Below, in pieces: positions 24,294 to 34,091 of a stretch of DNA of 38,503 nucleotides. This stretch comes from an uncultured Clostridia bacterium. Its GTDB lineage: Bacteria; Bacillota; Clostridia; TANB77; CAG-508. Below the pieces are notes generated by a model that saw nothing but the letters and a program-made list of their open reading frames with translations, ran no database searches and was not told the origin of the DNA. Positions within the stretch are counted from its first letter, which is position 1. The number at the start of each line of letters is the position of its first letter. The DNA lies in assembly GCA_944391755.1 (NCBI GenBank), contig CALXUT010000029.1, positions 1 through 38,503 of the forward strand. The letters are read 5' to 3'. The translations under genes were made by a program, and so were the position numbers.

Positions 24294-25385
24294 ATGAAAA
24301 AAGAAGAAAAAATAGAAGAACCAAAGTTAGTAAAAAAACAAAGAAAAGAAAAACAAAGAAGAGTATGGATAAAACGAATTTTAATCATAGTTGCAATCGT
24401 ATTTGTTGTAGGAATCATAACAGGATTATTTTTATTATATGGACCATATGCTGGTTTTAGAGAATGGCTAATAACCACAGCTATGACAACAAGAAGTCAT
24501 CAATATTTTGCAACATGGTTTTATGATGATGAAACCATCCAAGAAGTATTAAATAAAAATAAAGTTCAAGAAGTTGATGAAATAACAGATACGAATACAA
24601 TTGTAGTCAATACAACAGAAGAACAAAAAGAATATGCAAATGAATACGAAAGGCAAGTACTAGAAAGGGAACCTGGTAATGATGACTACAAAATAATAGA
24701 AATAGAAGGTAAAGGTTATAGTGGATACTTAGCAGTTATTTATGATCCATCACGAGTAAAAACAGTCTACACAAAAAAATTGGGAACAAGTGGACAATAT
24801 TTAACAACAATGGCAAAAGACAATGATGCGTTAATTGCCATCAATGGTGGTGGATTTGACGATCCTAATTTTAATAGTAATGGAGCTAGTCCATTAGGAA
24901 TTACATTTTCAGGAGGAAAATTGATAACATCAAAATCTTATAGTGGTTCTGGAGGAATTATAGGTTTTACAGAAGATGATAAATTAGTTTTAGGCAAAAT
25001 GACAGTAAAACAAGCACAAGAAATGAAAATTAGGGATGCTGTAACATTTGGACCATTCTTAATAGTAAATGGAAAACCATCTGAGGTATTAGGAAATGGT
25101 GGATGGGGAACTGCACCTAGAACTGCGATAGGACAAAGGAAAGATGGAATCGTGTTGTTCCTTGTAATAGATGGAAGAACCGTTACAAGACCAGGAGCTG
25201 ATATGAATGATTTAATAGAAATCATGCAAAATTATGGGGCATATAATGCAGCAAATCTAGATGGAGGCACATCAAGTGTTATGGTAGTAAATGGAGAAAT
25301 TATCAATGATCCAATAGATAGTACAGGAGCACATAAAACAAGATTTATTTCAACAGGATTTATCTTAACCAAGGAGGATGATTAA
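24294..25385 (+). CDS. Membrane-anchored phosphodiester glycosidase (NAGPA) family protein
   Basis: This 363-residue type II membrane protein has a basic cytoplasmic start, one helix (about 28-49) and a long outer part. Residues ~125-360 form the DUF2233/NAGPA domain: DALIAINGGGFDD, SPLGITFSGGKL, TFGPFLIVNGK, APRTAIGQRKDGIVLFLVIDGR and NAANLDGGTSSVMVVNG. Related enzymes remove N-acetylglucosamine-1-phosphate caps or act on wall and exopolysaccharide linkages. The exact substrate is unknown. Its stop overlaps the ribosome site of cmk, so the two are co-expressed. Confidence 0.88.
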   Translation: MKKEEKIEEPKLVKKQRKEKQRRVWIKRILIIVAIVFVVGIITGLFLLYGPYAGFREWLITTAMTTRSHQYFATWFYDDETIQEVLNKNKVQEVDEITDTNTIVVNTTEEQKEYANEYERQVLEREPGNDDYKIIEIEGKGYSGYLAVIYDPSRVKTVYTKKLGTSGQYLTTMAKDNDALIAINGGGFDDPNFNSNGASPLGITFSGGKLITSKSYSGSGGIIGFTEDDKLVLGKMTVKQAQEMKIRDAVTFGPFLIVNGKPSEVLGNGGWGTAPRTAIGQRKDGIVLFLVIDGRTVTRPGADMNDLIEIMQNYGAYNAANLDGGTSSVMVVNGEIINDPIDSTGAHKTRFISTGFILTKEDD

Positions 25386-25386
25386 A

Positions 25387-26055
25387 ATGGGATTTATTGT
25401 AGCATTAGATGGACCAGCAGGAAGTGGAAAAGGGACAGTAACAAAGGAAGTTGCTAAAAAAATGAATCTAATCAATATTGATACAGGAGCTATGTATAGA
25501 TGTGTTACACTATTAATGATTAGACAAAATATAAAATTAGATGAATTAGAAAAAATTGAAAAAATTCTAAATAAAATTGATATACAATTTAAATTAGAAA
25601 GTGAAAAGCAAAAAGTATATTTAAATAATGAAGATGTAAGTTTAGAAATAAGAACACAAAAAGTAAATGAACTTGTTTCGCCGGTATCTACTATAAAAAT
25701 TGTAAGGGATAAATTGGTTGATTTACAAAGAAAAATGGCAGAATCTATAGATGTTATCATGGAAGGTAGAGATATAGGAACAAATGTATTTCCTAATGCA
25801 AATTTAAAAATATATTTAGATGCTACTCCTGAGGAAAGAGCAAATAGGAGATTTAAACAAAATGAAGAAAAGGGAATAAAAATTCCATATGCGGAGATTT
25901 TAGAAAATGTAAAATATAGAGACTATACAGATAGTCATAGAGAAATAGCACCATTAAAGCAAGCAGAAGATGCTATCTATATTGACTCAACAAATATGAC
26001 AATTGAAGAAGTAGTAGAAAAAGTAGTTGAAGAAATAGAAAAAGTAAGAAAATGA
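25387..26055 (+). CDS. cmk: Cytidylate kinase
   Basis: This 222-residue enzyme phosphorylates CMP and dCMP. The P-loop is GPAGSGKGT, followed by INIDTGAMYRC (substrate site). The EGRDIGTNVFPNANLKIYLDA and RANRRFKQ segments carry further conserved nucleotide-binding residues. AAGGAGG at 25371-25377 is 9 nt before ATG 25387; the in-frame ATG 25378 directly abuts the SD and is unlikely to be used. Length matches B. subtilis Cmk (224). It forms an operon with the NAGPA protein and the HD protein. Confidence 0.94.
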   Translation: MGFIVALDGPAGSGKGTVTKEVAKKMNLINIDTGAMYRCVTLLMIRQNIKLDELEKIEKILNKIDIQFKLESEKQKVYLNNEDVSLEIRTQKVNELVSPVSTIKIVRDKLVDLQRKMAESIDVIMEGRDIGTNVFPNANLKIYLDATPEERANRRFKQNEEKGIKIPYAEILENVKYRDYTDSHREIAPLKQAEDAIYIDSTNMTIEEVVEKVVEEIEKVRK

Positions 26056-26062
26056 GGTAAAT

Positions 26063-26617
26063 ATGAAAGAAGAATTTTTAAAAATATTAAGAACAGTAAA
26101 AAGAGATGGATTAGAGGATTTTATAAAATTTTTAGAAAGTACTGACTTTTTTACAGCACCTGCAAGTACAAGATTTCATGGTGATTATGCTGGAGGATTA
26201 GTAGAACATAGTATGAAAGTATATGAAATACTTGTAGATAAAGTTAAAAATTCACCAGTACCATTAAATATTTCAGAAGATACTTTAAAAATAGTTGCAT
26301 TATTACATGATGTATGTAAAGCAAACTTTTATAAAGTAGATTATAGAAATGCAAAAAATGCATTAGGTGTTTGGGAAAAAGTTCCATACTATACAGTAGA
26401 TGATACCATTCCTTATGGGCACGGAGAAAAATCAGTCATGATGATAACAGAATATATGAAATTGACAAGTGAAGAAAAATATGCAATTCGTTGGCATATG
26501 GGATTCACAGAACCAAAAGAACAATATGGAACAATTGGATTAGCCTACAAAAAATATCCATTAGCACTTCTAATGTTTGAGGCAGACTTAGAGGCAACAT
26601 ATTTGTTTAATATTTAG
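26063..26617 (+). CDS. HD-domain phosphohydrolase, YhaM-like
   Basis: This 184-residue protein is essentially one HD domain. Metal-binding residues are in FHGDYAGGLVEHSMKVYEI, ALLHDVCKANFYK (the HD pair), IPYGHGEKSVM and IRWHMGF. The pattern resembles the C-terminal HD domain of the 3'-5' exoribonuclease YhaM, but the OB-fold part is missing, so nuclease activity cannot be assumed. It starts 7 nt after cmk, preceded by GAGGT. A terminator follows. Confidence 0.8.
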   Translation: MKEEFLKILRTVKRDGLEDFIKFLESTDFFTAPASTRFHGDYAGGLVEHSMKVYEILVDKVKNSPVPLNISEDTLKIVALLHDVCKANFYKVDYRNAKNALGVWEKVPYYTVDDTIPYGHGEKSVMMITEYMKLTSEEKYAIRWHMGFTEPKEQYGTIGLAYKKYPLALLMFEADLEATYLFNI

Positions 26618-26654
26618 TGAATAATTTAACCATTTCTCATAAGGAATGGCACAA

Positions 26655-26687
26655 AAAAGACTAGAGCTGGAACTTTAGTCTTTTGCT
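26655..26687 (+). terminator. Intrinsic terminator
   Basis: AAAAGACTA (26655-26663) pairs with TAGTCTTTT (26676-26684) around a 12-nt loop. A smaller CCATT/AATGG hairpin precedes it. Confidence 0.75.
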
Positions 26688-26738
26688 ATGTATGAATCGC
26701 AAAAATCTTTAAAGATTTTATAAAGCAAAGTTAGTACA

Positions 26739-26969
26739 TTATTCATCAAGTGGTTCAAACAATAAGCGAACATCAACATCTAAAGCCTTTGCAATTTTAT
26801 CTACGGTATCTAAAGAAAACGTATTCCTACAAGCACTTTTAGATTCAATTTTTCTAATAAATTCATAACTAAAATAGGACTTATTTGCTAATTGTAGTTG
26901 CGTAAGTCCTTTTAATTTTCTTTGCTTTTTTATATTTTGACCAACTAAATAGTATATATCTTGTTCCAT
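26739..26969 (-). CDS. XRE-family transcriptional regulator
   Basis: This 76-residue protein is a single Cro/C1-type helix-turn-helix domain: VGQNIKKQRKLKGLTQLQLA, then NKSYFSYEFIRKIESKSACR and TVDKIAKALDVDVRLLFEP. There is no effector domain, so it is a minimal DNA-binding regulator. It is transcribed away from the SNF2 helicase gene, with which it shares a 192-bp intergenic region, and might regulate itself or that gene. Its ribosome site is weak (AAAGATGG). Confidence 0.85.
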   Translation of the reverse strand: MEQDIYYLVGQNIKKQRKLKGLTQLQLANKSYFSYEFIRKIESKSACRNTFSLDTVDKIAKALDVDVRLLFEPLDE

Positions 26970-27100
26970 ATCATTACCATCTTTCTATTCCAATTTAACA
27001 AAATCATACCAGAAAAAAATCTGCTAAAAAGTTGCTCAATACCACCAGTAGTTTTACAAATACACAAATTGCGAAAGCCTATAAAAATGAAATCGCTATA

Positions 27101-27129
27101 TTGCAAAAATCAAGAAAATAGTATATAAT
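27101..27129 (+). promoter_or_regulatory. Promoter of the SNF2 helicase gene
   Basis: TTGCAA (27101-27106), a 17-bp spacer and TATAAT (27124-27129). Confidence 0.68.
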
Positions 27130-27161
27130 AATAAACCAAGAAAAAAACAAGGAGCAATAAC

Positions 27162-30100
27162 ATGTTAGTTAGTAATGATATAATTAAGGAACTATATGAA
27201 AATGCAGGAAATACTAGAGTAGAAAAAGCCAGATTATATATGAGGACAGGAAGAACACAAATTGAAAAAATCCATTATAATAATGCAGAAAATTTTGAAA
27301 TAACAGGGAAAGTAACAGGACAAGAAGTTTATAGAACGCACATATATGTTAGTAATGGAGAAATTGAAGATGTAACATGCGAATGTGCAGATTATCAAGC
27401 TAGATATGCTGCATGTAAACATGTAGTAGCTACAATGATGGAGTTTACAGAAAAATCACGATATGAAGAAATGTTAAAAAAACACGACAATGTACAAATC
27501 AATAAGAATTTAAATGGTGATTCAAAATATAGGAGTTTCAAACAAATAGTAAATACATTTTATTCAGAAGAAATGCAAGAAATCAATCAAGCAAATGAAA
27601 TGGAAAAACAGGAAGAAAAAGTAAAAATAGAGCCTAAACTAATTTATGATAAATATACGAACAATTTGAGAATTGAATTTCGAATTGGAAACCAAAGAAT
27701 GTATAAATTAAAAAATCTATCAGAATTTTATGACAGAATGTTACATAATGAAAAATACAAATACGGAAGTAAATTGGAATTTATTCATAAAAAAGAAAAT
27801 TTTGAAGAACAGGACCAAAAGTTATTAGAATTTATTTTAAAAGGTGCAGAAATCATAAGATTTGTAAATTCAGAAGCAAATTCAAATTATAGATATTATG
27901 GAAAAGTTATCAATGAAGATTATATAGCTTTAAGAAATAGTGATTTAGATGCAATATTTGAAATATTAAAGTCAAAAGAAATACTATTTCAAAAAGAATA
28001 TCAAGAAGAGAAAGTACAATTAAAAGATGAAAATCCAGACTTATATTTTATCTTACAAAGAAAAAACAAAAAAGAATATAGAATAACCATTAATCAAAAA
28101 CTGGATTTACTAAGAGAAATAGAGATATTACAAGGAAAAGAAAATAATTATATTTTAATAAAAAATGTTCTATATAGATGTGATAAAGAATATGAGCATA
28201 CCGTATTAAAATTTCTAAAAAACTTTAAAGAAAATTTTTTGACAGAATTAGTATTTGGAGAAGAACAATTACCAGAACTATTTTCAGTCATATTACCTAA
28301 AATAAAAAATGGAATAAAATTCCAAGGTATTAATGAAGAAGAAATTGAAAAATATAAACCTAAAAAATTAATTGTAAAAATATTTTTAGATTTTGATGAT
28401 AATGGCTATATTTTAGCTGATGCTAGTTTTTGTTATGGAGAAGAAGAATTTAACCCATTACAGCAAAAAATAGATATAAAATATCCAAGAGATATCGTTG
28501 CAGAAAATAAAGCTTTAAATATGATAAGAAAAACAGGATTTATGTATTATGCACAAAAGGAATGTTTTATATTACCTGATGATGATAAAATCTATCATTT
28601 TTTATCAGAGGATATCAACAATTATATGCAAAATTTTGAAGTGATGGTAACAGATAATTTTAAGACAAAAGAAATTAGACAACCTAAAATAGGAAGCTTA
28701 GGAGTAAAAGTAGAAAATAATTTATTAACAATCAATTTAGAAAATTTAAATATAGATATCCATGAATTACAAGAAATAATGGAAAAATATAATTTGAAAA
28801 AGAAATATCATAAATTGAAGAATGGAACTTTTGTAAGTTTGGACGACAATCAAGATATAGAATTTATAGATAAATTAGTTACAGGAATGGATATTAGTTT
28901 CAAAGAACTTATAAAAGGTACTGTACGAGTACCAGTTAATAGAAGTTTATATTTAAATCAATTATTAAAAAATGTGCCAAATACACAAATCAATAAAAAT
29001 GGTGAATATAGAAAAATTGTATCAAATCTAGATAAAGAAAACGCTGGAGAGGAAATAACCATTCCTGCAAATCTAGATAAGATACTAAGATATTACCAGA
29101 AAGTAGGATATCAATGGTTAAAAGTAATAGATAATTATAAATTTGGTGGGATTCTTGCGGATGATATGGGACTTGGAAAAACCATACAAATGTTATCTAT
29201 TATTGCAGGCTATGTAGAAGAAAATGACCAAAGAAGAGCTTCCATCGTAATTTGTCCAAGTTCATTAACTTTGAATTGGCAAAATGAATCTAAAAAATTT
29301 ACAAATAAACTGAAAACACTAGTGATTAAAGGAAATGTTACAGATCGTCAAGAACAAATAAAAAATATAGATAAATATGATATTGTTATCACTTCATATG
29401 ATTTTTTAAAAAGAGATATTGAAATGTATAAAAAACAAAAATACCAATTTAGATATGCAATTGCAGATGAAGCACAATATTTAAAAAATAGTAATACACA
29501 AAATGCAAAAGCGGTAAAAGAAATATTAGCAGATACAAGATATGCATTAACAGGTACTCCAATAGAAAATTCATTAGCAGAATTATGGTCTATATTTGAT
29601 TATATTATGCCAGGATATTTATTTAACTATAAAAAATTTAAAGTAAATTTTGAAACACCAATTATAAAAGATAATGATGCAAAAGCTATGAAAAAATTAA
29701 AACAATTAGTAGAACCTTTTATATTAAGAAGAACAAAAGAACAAGTATTAACAGAATTGCCAGAAAAAACAATCACTGTATTAAATAATCAAATGAAAGA
29801 AGAACAAGAAAAAATATATATAAACTATTTAGCACAAGTAAAGCAAGATGTTGCTGAAACAATAAAATTAAATGGATTTGAAAAAAGTCATATGCAAATT
29901 TTAGCAGCACTTACAAGATTAAGACAAATTTGTTGTCATCCAGGATTGTTTATAAAAAACTATACTGCAGGAAGTAGTAAGTTGGAGCAATGCATAGAGA
30001 TTGTAAAAGATGCAACAGATTCTGGACATAAAATCTTATTGTTCTCTGGTTATACTTCTATATTTGAATTTATTGAAGAAGAATTAAAAGAAAAAAATAT

Positions 30101-30485
30101 CCACTATTTTAAGTTAACTGGTTCAACCAAAGTGGATGACAGAATAAAAATGGTAGATGAATTTAATGAAAATAAAGATATAAAAGTATTTTTAATATCT
30201 TTAAAAGCGGGAGGTACAGGACTAAATTTAACAGGAGCAGATATGGTCATTCATTATGACCCTTGGTGGAATGCTTCGGTAGAAAATCAAGCTACAGACC
30301 GTGCATATAGAATTGGACAAAGAAACAATGTACAAGTATATAAGCTAATCACGAAAAATTCAATAGAAGAAAAAATCTATGAACTTCAAGAAAAGAAAGC
30401 AAATCTTGCAAATTCAATGCTTTCTACAAAAGAAACATTTATCAACAAATTATCAAAAGAAGATATCATGGCATTGTTTGACTAG
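27162..30485 (+). CDS. SWIM zinc-finger SNF2-family helicase
   Basis: This 1107-residue protein is a bacterial SNF2/Swi2 ATPase. A SWIM zinc finger lies near the N-terminus (C73-x-C75, C85-x-H87). Residues ~130-600 form the bacterial SNF2-associated region. The ATPase core follows: LADDMGLGKT (665-674), DEAQ (769-772), ALTGTPIENSLAELWS, then the second RecA lobe with LLFSGYTSIFEFIEEEL, SLKAGGTGLNLTGADMVIHY and the arginine-finger motif QATDRAYRIGQ. The N-terminal SWIM plus SNF2 layout is typical of Firmicutes proteins with proposed transcription- or DNA-repair-linked translocase roles. AAGGAG precedes the ATG; trmFO follows after 32 bp. Confidence 0.94.
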   Translation: MLVSNDIIKELYENAGNTRVEKARLYMRTGRTQIEKIHYNNAENFEITGKVTGQEVYRTHIYVSNGEIEDVTCECADYQARYAACKHVVATMMEFTEKSRYEEMLKKHDNVQINKNLNGDSKYRSFKQIVNTFYSEEMQEINQANEMEKQEEKVKIEPKLIYDKYTNNLRIEFRIGNQRMYKLKNLSEFYDRMLHNEKYKYGSKLEFIHKKENFEEQDQKLLEFILKGAEIIRFVNSEANSNYRYYGKVINEDYIALRNSDLDAIFEILKSKEILFQKEYQEEKVQLKDENPDLYFILQRKNKKEYRITINQKLDLLREIEILQGKENNYILIKNVLYRCDKEYEHTVLKFLKNFKENFLTELVFGEEQLPELFSVILPKIKNGIKFQGINEEEIEKYKPKKLIVKIFLDFDDNGYILADASFCYGEEEFNPLQQKIDIKYPRDIVAENKALNMIRKTGFMYYAQKECFILPDDDKIYHFLSEDINNYMQNFEVMVTDNFKTKEIRQPKIGSLGVKVENNLLTINLENLNIDIHELQEIMEKYNLKKKYHKLKNGTFVSLDDNQDIEFIDKLVTGMDISFKELIKGTVRVPVNRSLYLNQLLKNVPNTQINKNGEYRKIVSNLDKENAGEEITIPANLDKILRYYQKVGYQWLKVIDNYKFGGILADDMGLGKTIQMLSIIAGYVEENDQRRASIVICPSSLTLNWQNESKKFTNKLKTLVIKGNVTDRQEQIKNIDKYDIVITSYDFLKRDIEMYKKQKYQFRYAIADEAQYLKNSNTQNAKAVKEILADTRYALTGTPIENSLAELWSIFDYIMPGYLFNYKKFKVNFETPIIKDNDAKAMKKLKQLVEPFILRRTKEQVLTELPEKTITVLNNQMKEEQEKIYINYLAQVKQDVAETIKLNGFEKSHMQILAALTRLRQICCHPGLFIKNYTAGSSKLEQCIEIVKDATDSGHKILLFSGYTSIFEFIEEELKEKNIHYFKLTGSTKVDDRIKMVDEFNENKDIKVFLISLKAGGTGLNLTGADMVIHYDPWWNASVENQATDRAYRIGQRNNVQVYKLITKNSIEEKIYELQEKKANLANSMLSTKETFINKLSKEDIMALFD

Positions 30486-30517
30486 CTTCAGGTTTTAGAT
30501 ATGAGGATGGAGGAAAA

Positions 30518-31876
30518 ATGAAAGATTATATAACAGTCATAGGTGGTGGGCTAGCTGGATGTGAAGCTGCCTATCAGATAGCAAAAAGAGGAATCAAAGT
30601 AAAATTATATGAAATGAAACCGACAAAATATACAGAAGCACATAGCAATCAAAATTTAGCAGAAATTGTATGTAGTAATTCTTTTAAATCAAATCTACAC
30701 ACAAATGCCTGTGGATTATTAAAAGAAGAACTACGATATTTAGATTCTTTATTAATAAGAATTGCTGATGAAACGCAAGTTCCTGCAGGGCAGGCTTTAG
30801 CTGTAGATAGAGAAATTTTTGCTCAAAGGGTTACAGAAGAAATAGAAAAAAATGACTTCATACAAATTATTCATGAAGAAGTAACAGATATCAAAAAAAT
30901 GAGTGAAGACGGAATTGTTATCATTGCAACAGGGCCACTTACATCTAAAAGTTTATCAGAAAATATATCAAAAATAACAGGCCAAGATAAATTTTATTTT
31001 TATGATGCAGCAGCACCAATTGTGACTAAAGAAAGTATTAATTTTGATATTGCATTTTATGGAAATCGATATGAACAAGAAAAGGCAAAAGGTGAAGACG
31101 AGGAAGATTGGAAAAATCGAATAAAACAGCAAGATGCCAGTTATATTAATTTGCCAATGAATCAGAAAGAATATGAAAAATTTTACAATGAGTTGATAAA
31201 TGCAGAAGTCGTAACATTACATGATTTTGAAAAAAGAGAAATATTTGAAGGATGCATGCCAATCGAAATCATGGCAAAAAGAGGAATGGATACATTACGA
31301 TATGGCCCTTTAAAACCTGTTGGTTTTGATGATCCTAGAACAGGGAGAAGACCATATGCTATTGTACAATTAAGACAAGATGATGCTCATGCAACTATCT
31401 ATAATTTAGTAGGATTTCAAACAAATCTTAAATTTGGAGAACAAAAAAGAGTATTCCAGATGATACCAGGATTAGAAAATGCAGAGTTTGTAAAATATGG
31501 AGTTATGCATAGAAATACATATATCAATTCAACGAAATTATTAAATAATACGTATCAGTTAAAACAAAATAAAAATATATTTTTTGCAGGTCAAATTACA
31601 GGAGTAGAAGGATATGTGGAATCTATTTCTTCAGGAATGGTAGCAGGTATTAATGCTTGCCAATTATATCAAAATAAAGGAAAAATAACATTTTCTGAAC
31701 TTACTATGATAGGAGCATTAGCAAAATATATAGCTACAAATAATGAAAAATTCCAACCTATGAATGCTAATTTTGGGATATTACCAGAATTAGGAGAAAA
31801 AATAAAAGATAAAAAGTTAAAATACGAAAAGCTTGCGGATAGAGCACTTTCAGCATTAAAAAACAAAAAAATGTAA
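30518..31876 (+). CDS. trmFO: Methylenetetrahydrofolate-tRNA-(uracil-54-C5)-methyltransferase TrmFO
   Basis: This 452-residue flavoprotein makes ribothymidine at position 54 of tRNA with methylene-THF as carbon donor. The FAD site is VIGGGLAGCEAAYQ. The functional cysteines lie in IVCSNSFKSN (C50) and EGCMPIEIMAKRG. The segments RPYAIVQLRQDD, VGFQTNLKFGEQKRVF and GQITGVEGYVESISSG are conserved family blocks. Length is slightly above B. subtilis TrmFO (435). GGAGG precedes the start. It is probably co-transcribed with the SNF2 gene. Confidence 0.96.
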   Translation: MKDYITVIGGGLAGCEAAYQIAKRGIKVKLYEMKPTKYTEAHSNQNLAEIVCSNSFKSNLHTNACGLLKEELRYLDSLLIRIADETQVPAGQALAVDREIFAQRVTEEIEKNDFIQIIHEEVTDIKKMSEDGIVIIATGPLTSKSLSENISKITGQDKFYFYDAAAPIVTKESINFDIAFYGNRYEQEKAKGEDEEDWKNRIKQQDASYINLPMNQKEYEKFYNELINAEVVTLHDFEKREIFEGCMPIEIMAKRGMDTLRYGPLKPVGFDDPRTGRRPYAIVQLRQDDAHATIYNLVGFQTNLKFGEQKRVFQMIPGLENAEFVKYGVMHRNTYINSTKLLNNTYQLKQNKNIFFAGQITGVEGYVESISSGMVAGINACQLYQNKGKITFSELTMIGALAKYIATNNEKFQPMNANFGILPELGEKIKDKKLKYEKLADRALSALKNKKM

Positions 31877-31904
31877 AAAAAGAAAAAATTTTACAAAAAA
31901 ACTC

Positions 31905-31933
31905 TTGTACAAAAAAAATTGTTATGTTAGAAT
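31905..31933 (+). promoter_or_regulatory. Promoter of the 32008 gene
   Basis: TTGTAC (31905-31910), a 17-bp spacer and TAGAAT (31928-31933). The leader of ~67 nt contains a five-codon frame (31961-31978) and a 7-bp hairpin (31978-31994). Confidence 0.6.
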
Positions 31934-32007
31934 ATAAAATGAAATATAATAGGATAACTAATGAAAGGAGTTTATTAAGTAATCGAATTACTTGATAAGG
32001 TTAGGGA

Positions 32008-34041
32008 ATGAACAGATTAGAAGAAATACAAGAAATGATAAATAATTTCATTTATGAAAAGCAACAAATGAGACAAGAAATTACGGAACTAGAGACTAAG
32101 AGAAATAAAATAGCACAACATAGAAATGAAATAAAATTTGTAAATGGAAAAAGAGATGATGCTTTTGCACAAAATGCAAAGGCTGAGATTGTTGAGCTTG
32201 GAAAACAAATAGCCGAATTAGGAAACCAAAGTCAAGAATTACAAAATAAACTTAATTCAAGATATATAGAAGTAAAAAAACAAGTAAATATAAGAATAGA
32301 TAATTTAATTTCTGAAGGAATTAGAGAAATACGTAAAATAGAAGAACAAAAAAGAGATTTAGAAGATAGAATATCATCATATGAAGCAAGAAAAGCAAAA
32401 TATGAAGTGCAAAGACAAGAGTTCTTAACTAGATTTGGAAGAATGCCTGAACTTTCAGCTGATGCAGAAAAAGATATGGAACTTCAAGAACAAGAATATC
32501 TACACAACAAAGAAATCATAGCTCCTTTAAACGAGAGAATAGAAAATAAAGAGGAAGAACTATCAGAATTAGCTAAAAATAAGAGAGCTTTTAAAAATTC
32601 AAATTGGCATTTTATTATTAAAGATGAGTCAAAAGAGGAGAATATAATTGAAAATGTAGAAATTCAAAAAATAAATCCTATTGCACAAACAACCAATGAA
32701 GAAGATGCAGCAGAAGATGATGATGCTCAAAATGAAATTGATGCATTACTAACTGCAGTAGAAGAAGTAATTTCTCCATTAGATTCAGAAAGTATTACTG
32801 AAGAAGTTCAAAATGTAAAACCAACTGAGGAAGAAGCTATTACCTTACCATTAATGGATAATATTGAAGAAAAAGTAAAAACAGATTTTGTTGTTTCTGA
32901 TACTGAAAATAATAATATACAAGAAATAGAAGAAAACTTATTTGAGGATGTAAAAATAGAAAATATAGAGCCTCTAGAAGAAGTTGAAGTAGAATATATA
33001 GAGCCATTAGAAGAAATTAATCTAGAAGATATACAACCAATCGAAGAAATATCTTTAGAGGATATACAACCAATTCAAGAAATAAAAATTGAAGAAACAG
33101 AACCTATTGAAGAAGTGAAAATTGAAGAAATATCAGCCCCTGAAGATATTGTATTAGAAGACATACAACCAATTGAAGAGATAAAAATAGAAGAAACAGA
33201 AATAAAAAATATAGAACCAGAAGAAATAAAAGTTGAAAATATACAAACAGTTGAAACAGAACAAGAAAATGAGAATGTACAAGAAATCAAAGAAGAGAAA
33301 GTAGTAGAAGCTAATAGTTTTGAAACAGAGAATAAAGAGCAAACAATAAAACTTGATACATTAGAAAATATTCAGAATATGGAAGAACATGAAGATGATA
33401 ATAAAAATTCAGTAGAAGCCGAAGAAGAAATCGTTACATATGAAGATTCTTTAGAAAAAACACGCGAACTTCCAACATTAGATGGAAAGGTAACACTAAT
33501 GAATATAACTGCAAAGTTTGAAGAAAAAGAATTAGTATACAAAGCTCAATTAAGTAATGGAAAAGAATTAAATATATATCCTAGAAAACAAAAAACAGGG
33601 AACCTTATATTAAAATATAAAGAAAATATAGAAGAAATAAAAGAGATTTTAATAAACTATGCAGTAGCCGAATATAGAGCTCTAGATAAAAAAGCAATAA
33701 AGAAAATAGATCCTATCATATGCGAAACATTAATTACATTTGCAAAACAATATAATTATGATGCACAAAGTTTAATTTATAATTATGCAATGTCTTTTTC
33801 AAAATATGAAGAATGTGAAATAGATACATTGCCAAATATAACATACAATGTTTCTTATATGGAAGGTACAAATCTAAATAAAAAAGAAAAAGAAATATTA
33901 GCAAAAATTTGTAAAAATGCAAAGAAAAATGAAAAGATAGATATAGTAGGATGTAATACAGGTTTTAGCAAAATAAGATATATATTAAAAAGAACATTTA
34001 ATACAAATAATGCAAATGCATTACCAGAGGGAAAATATTAA
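32008..34041 (+). CDS. Coiled-coil protein with acidic repeat region and conserved C-terminal domain
   Basis: No known family is recognised for this 677-residue protein. Residues ~1-200 are coiled coil (MNRLEEIQEMINNFIYEKQQ onward). Residues ~215-480 are acidic and low-complexity; within them, about 320-420 are imperfect repeats of the type EDIQPIEEIxLE and EExEPIEEVKIEE. Residues ~495-677 form an apparently globular domain (VTLMNITAKFEEKELVYKAQ, then NLILKYKENIEEIKEILINY, and KEKEILAKICKNAKKNEKID). No signal peptide or membrane helix is seen. ATG 32008 is the only possible start because an in-frame stop lies at 32002; AAGG is 7 nt upstream. The layout suggests a scaffold or cytoskeleton-like protein, but this is only inference. 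Confidence 0.75.
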   Translation: MNRLEEIQEMINNFIYEKQQMRQEITELETKRNKIAQHRNEIKFVNGKRDDAFAQNAKAEIVELGKQIAELGNQSQELQNKLNSRYIEVKKQVNIRIDNLISEGIREIRKIEEQKRDLEDRISSYEARKAKYEVQRQEFLTRFGRMPELSADAEKDMELQEQEYLHNKEIIAPLNERIENKEEELSELAKNKRAFKNSNWHFIIKDESKEENIIENVEIQKINPIAQTTNEEDAAEDDDAQNEIDALLTAVEEVISPLDSESITEEVQNVKPTEEEAITLPLMDNIEEKVKTDFVVSDTENNNIQEIEENLFEDVKIENIEPLEEVEVEYIEPLEEINLEDIQPIEEISLEDIQPIQEIKIEETEPIEEVKIEEISAPEDIVLEDIQPIEEIKIEETEIKNIEPEEIKVENIQTVETEQENENVQEIKEEKVVEANSFETENKEQTIKLDTLENIQNMEEHEDDNKNSVEAEEEIVTYEDSLEKTRELPTLDGKVTLMNITAKFEEKELVYKAQLSNGKELNIYPRKQKTGNLILKYKENIEEIKEILINYAVAEYRALDKKAIKKIDPIICETLITFAKQYNYDAQSLIYNYAMSFSKYEECEIDTLPNITYNVSYMEGTNLNKKEKEILAKICKNAKKNEKIDIVGCNTGFSKIRYILKRTFNTNNANALPEGKY

Positions 34042-34060
34042 AAATATTATTGTAAAAACA

Positions 34061-34089
34061 TTGACATAATAAGGAAAAAATGATAAAAT
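34061..34089 (+). promoter_or_regulatory. Promoter of the str operon
   Basis: TTGACA (34061-34066), a 17-bp spacer and TAAAAT (34084-34089), 20 bp after the preceding gene. Confidence 0.8.
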
Positions 34090-34091
34090 AT

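Noticed and set aside
26695..26725. Palindrome AAAATCTTTAAAGATTTT as a separate regulatory site
   Set aside because: It is pure AT-rich symmetry beside the converging end of two transcripts and may only be a weak terminator for the XRE gene; no further support.
33000..33290. Repeated codons as a DNA repeat or CRISPR-like array
   Set aside because: The repetition is imperfect, in frame, and encodes the acidic PIEEI-type protein repeats; no spacers or conserved direct repeats are present.
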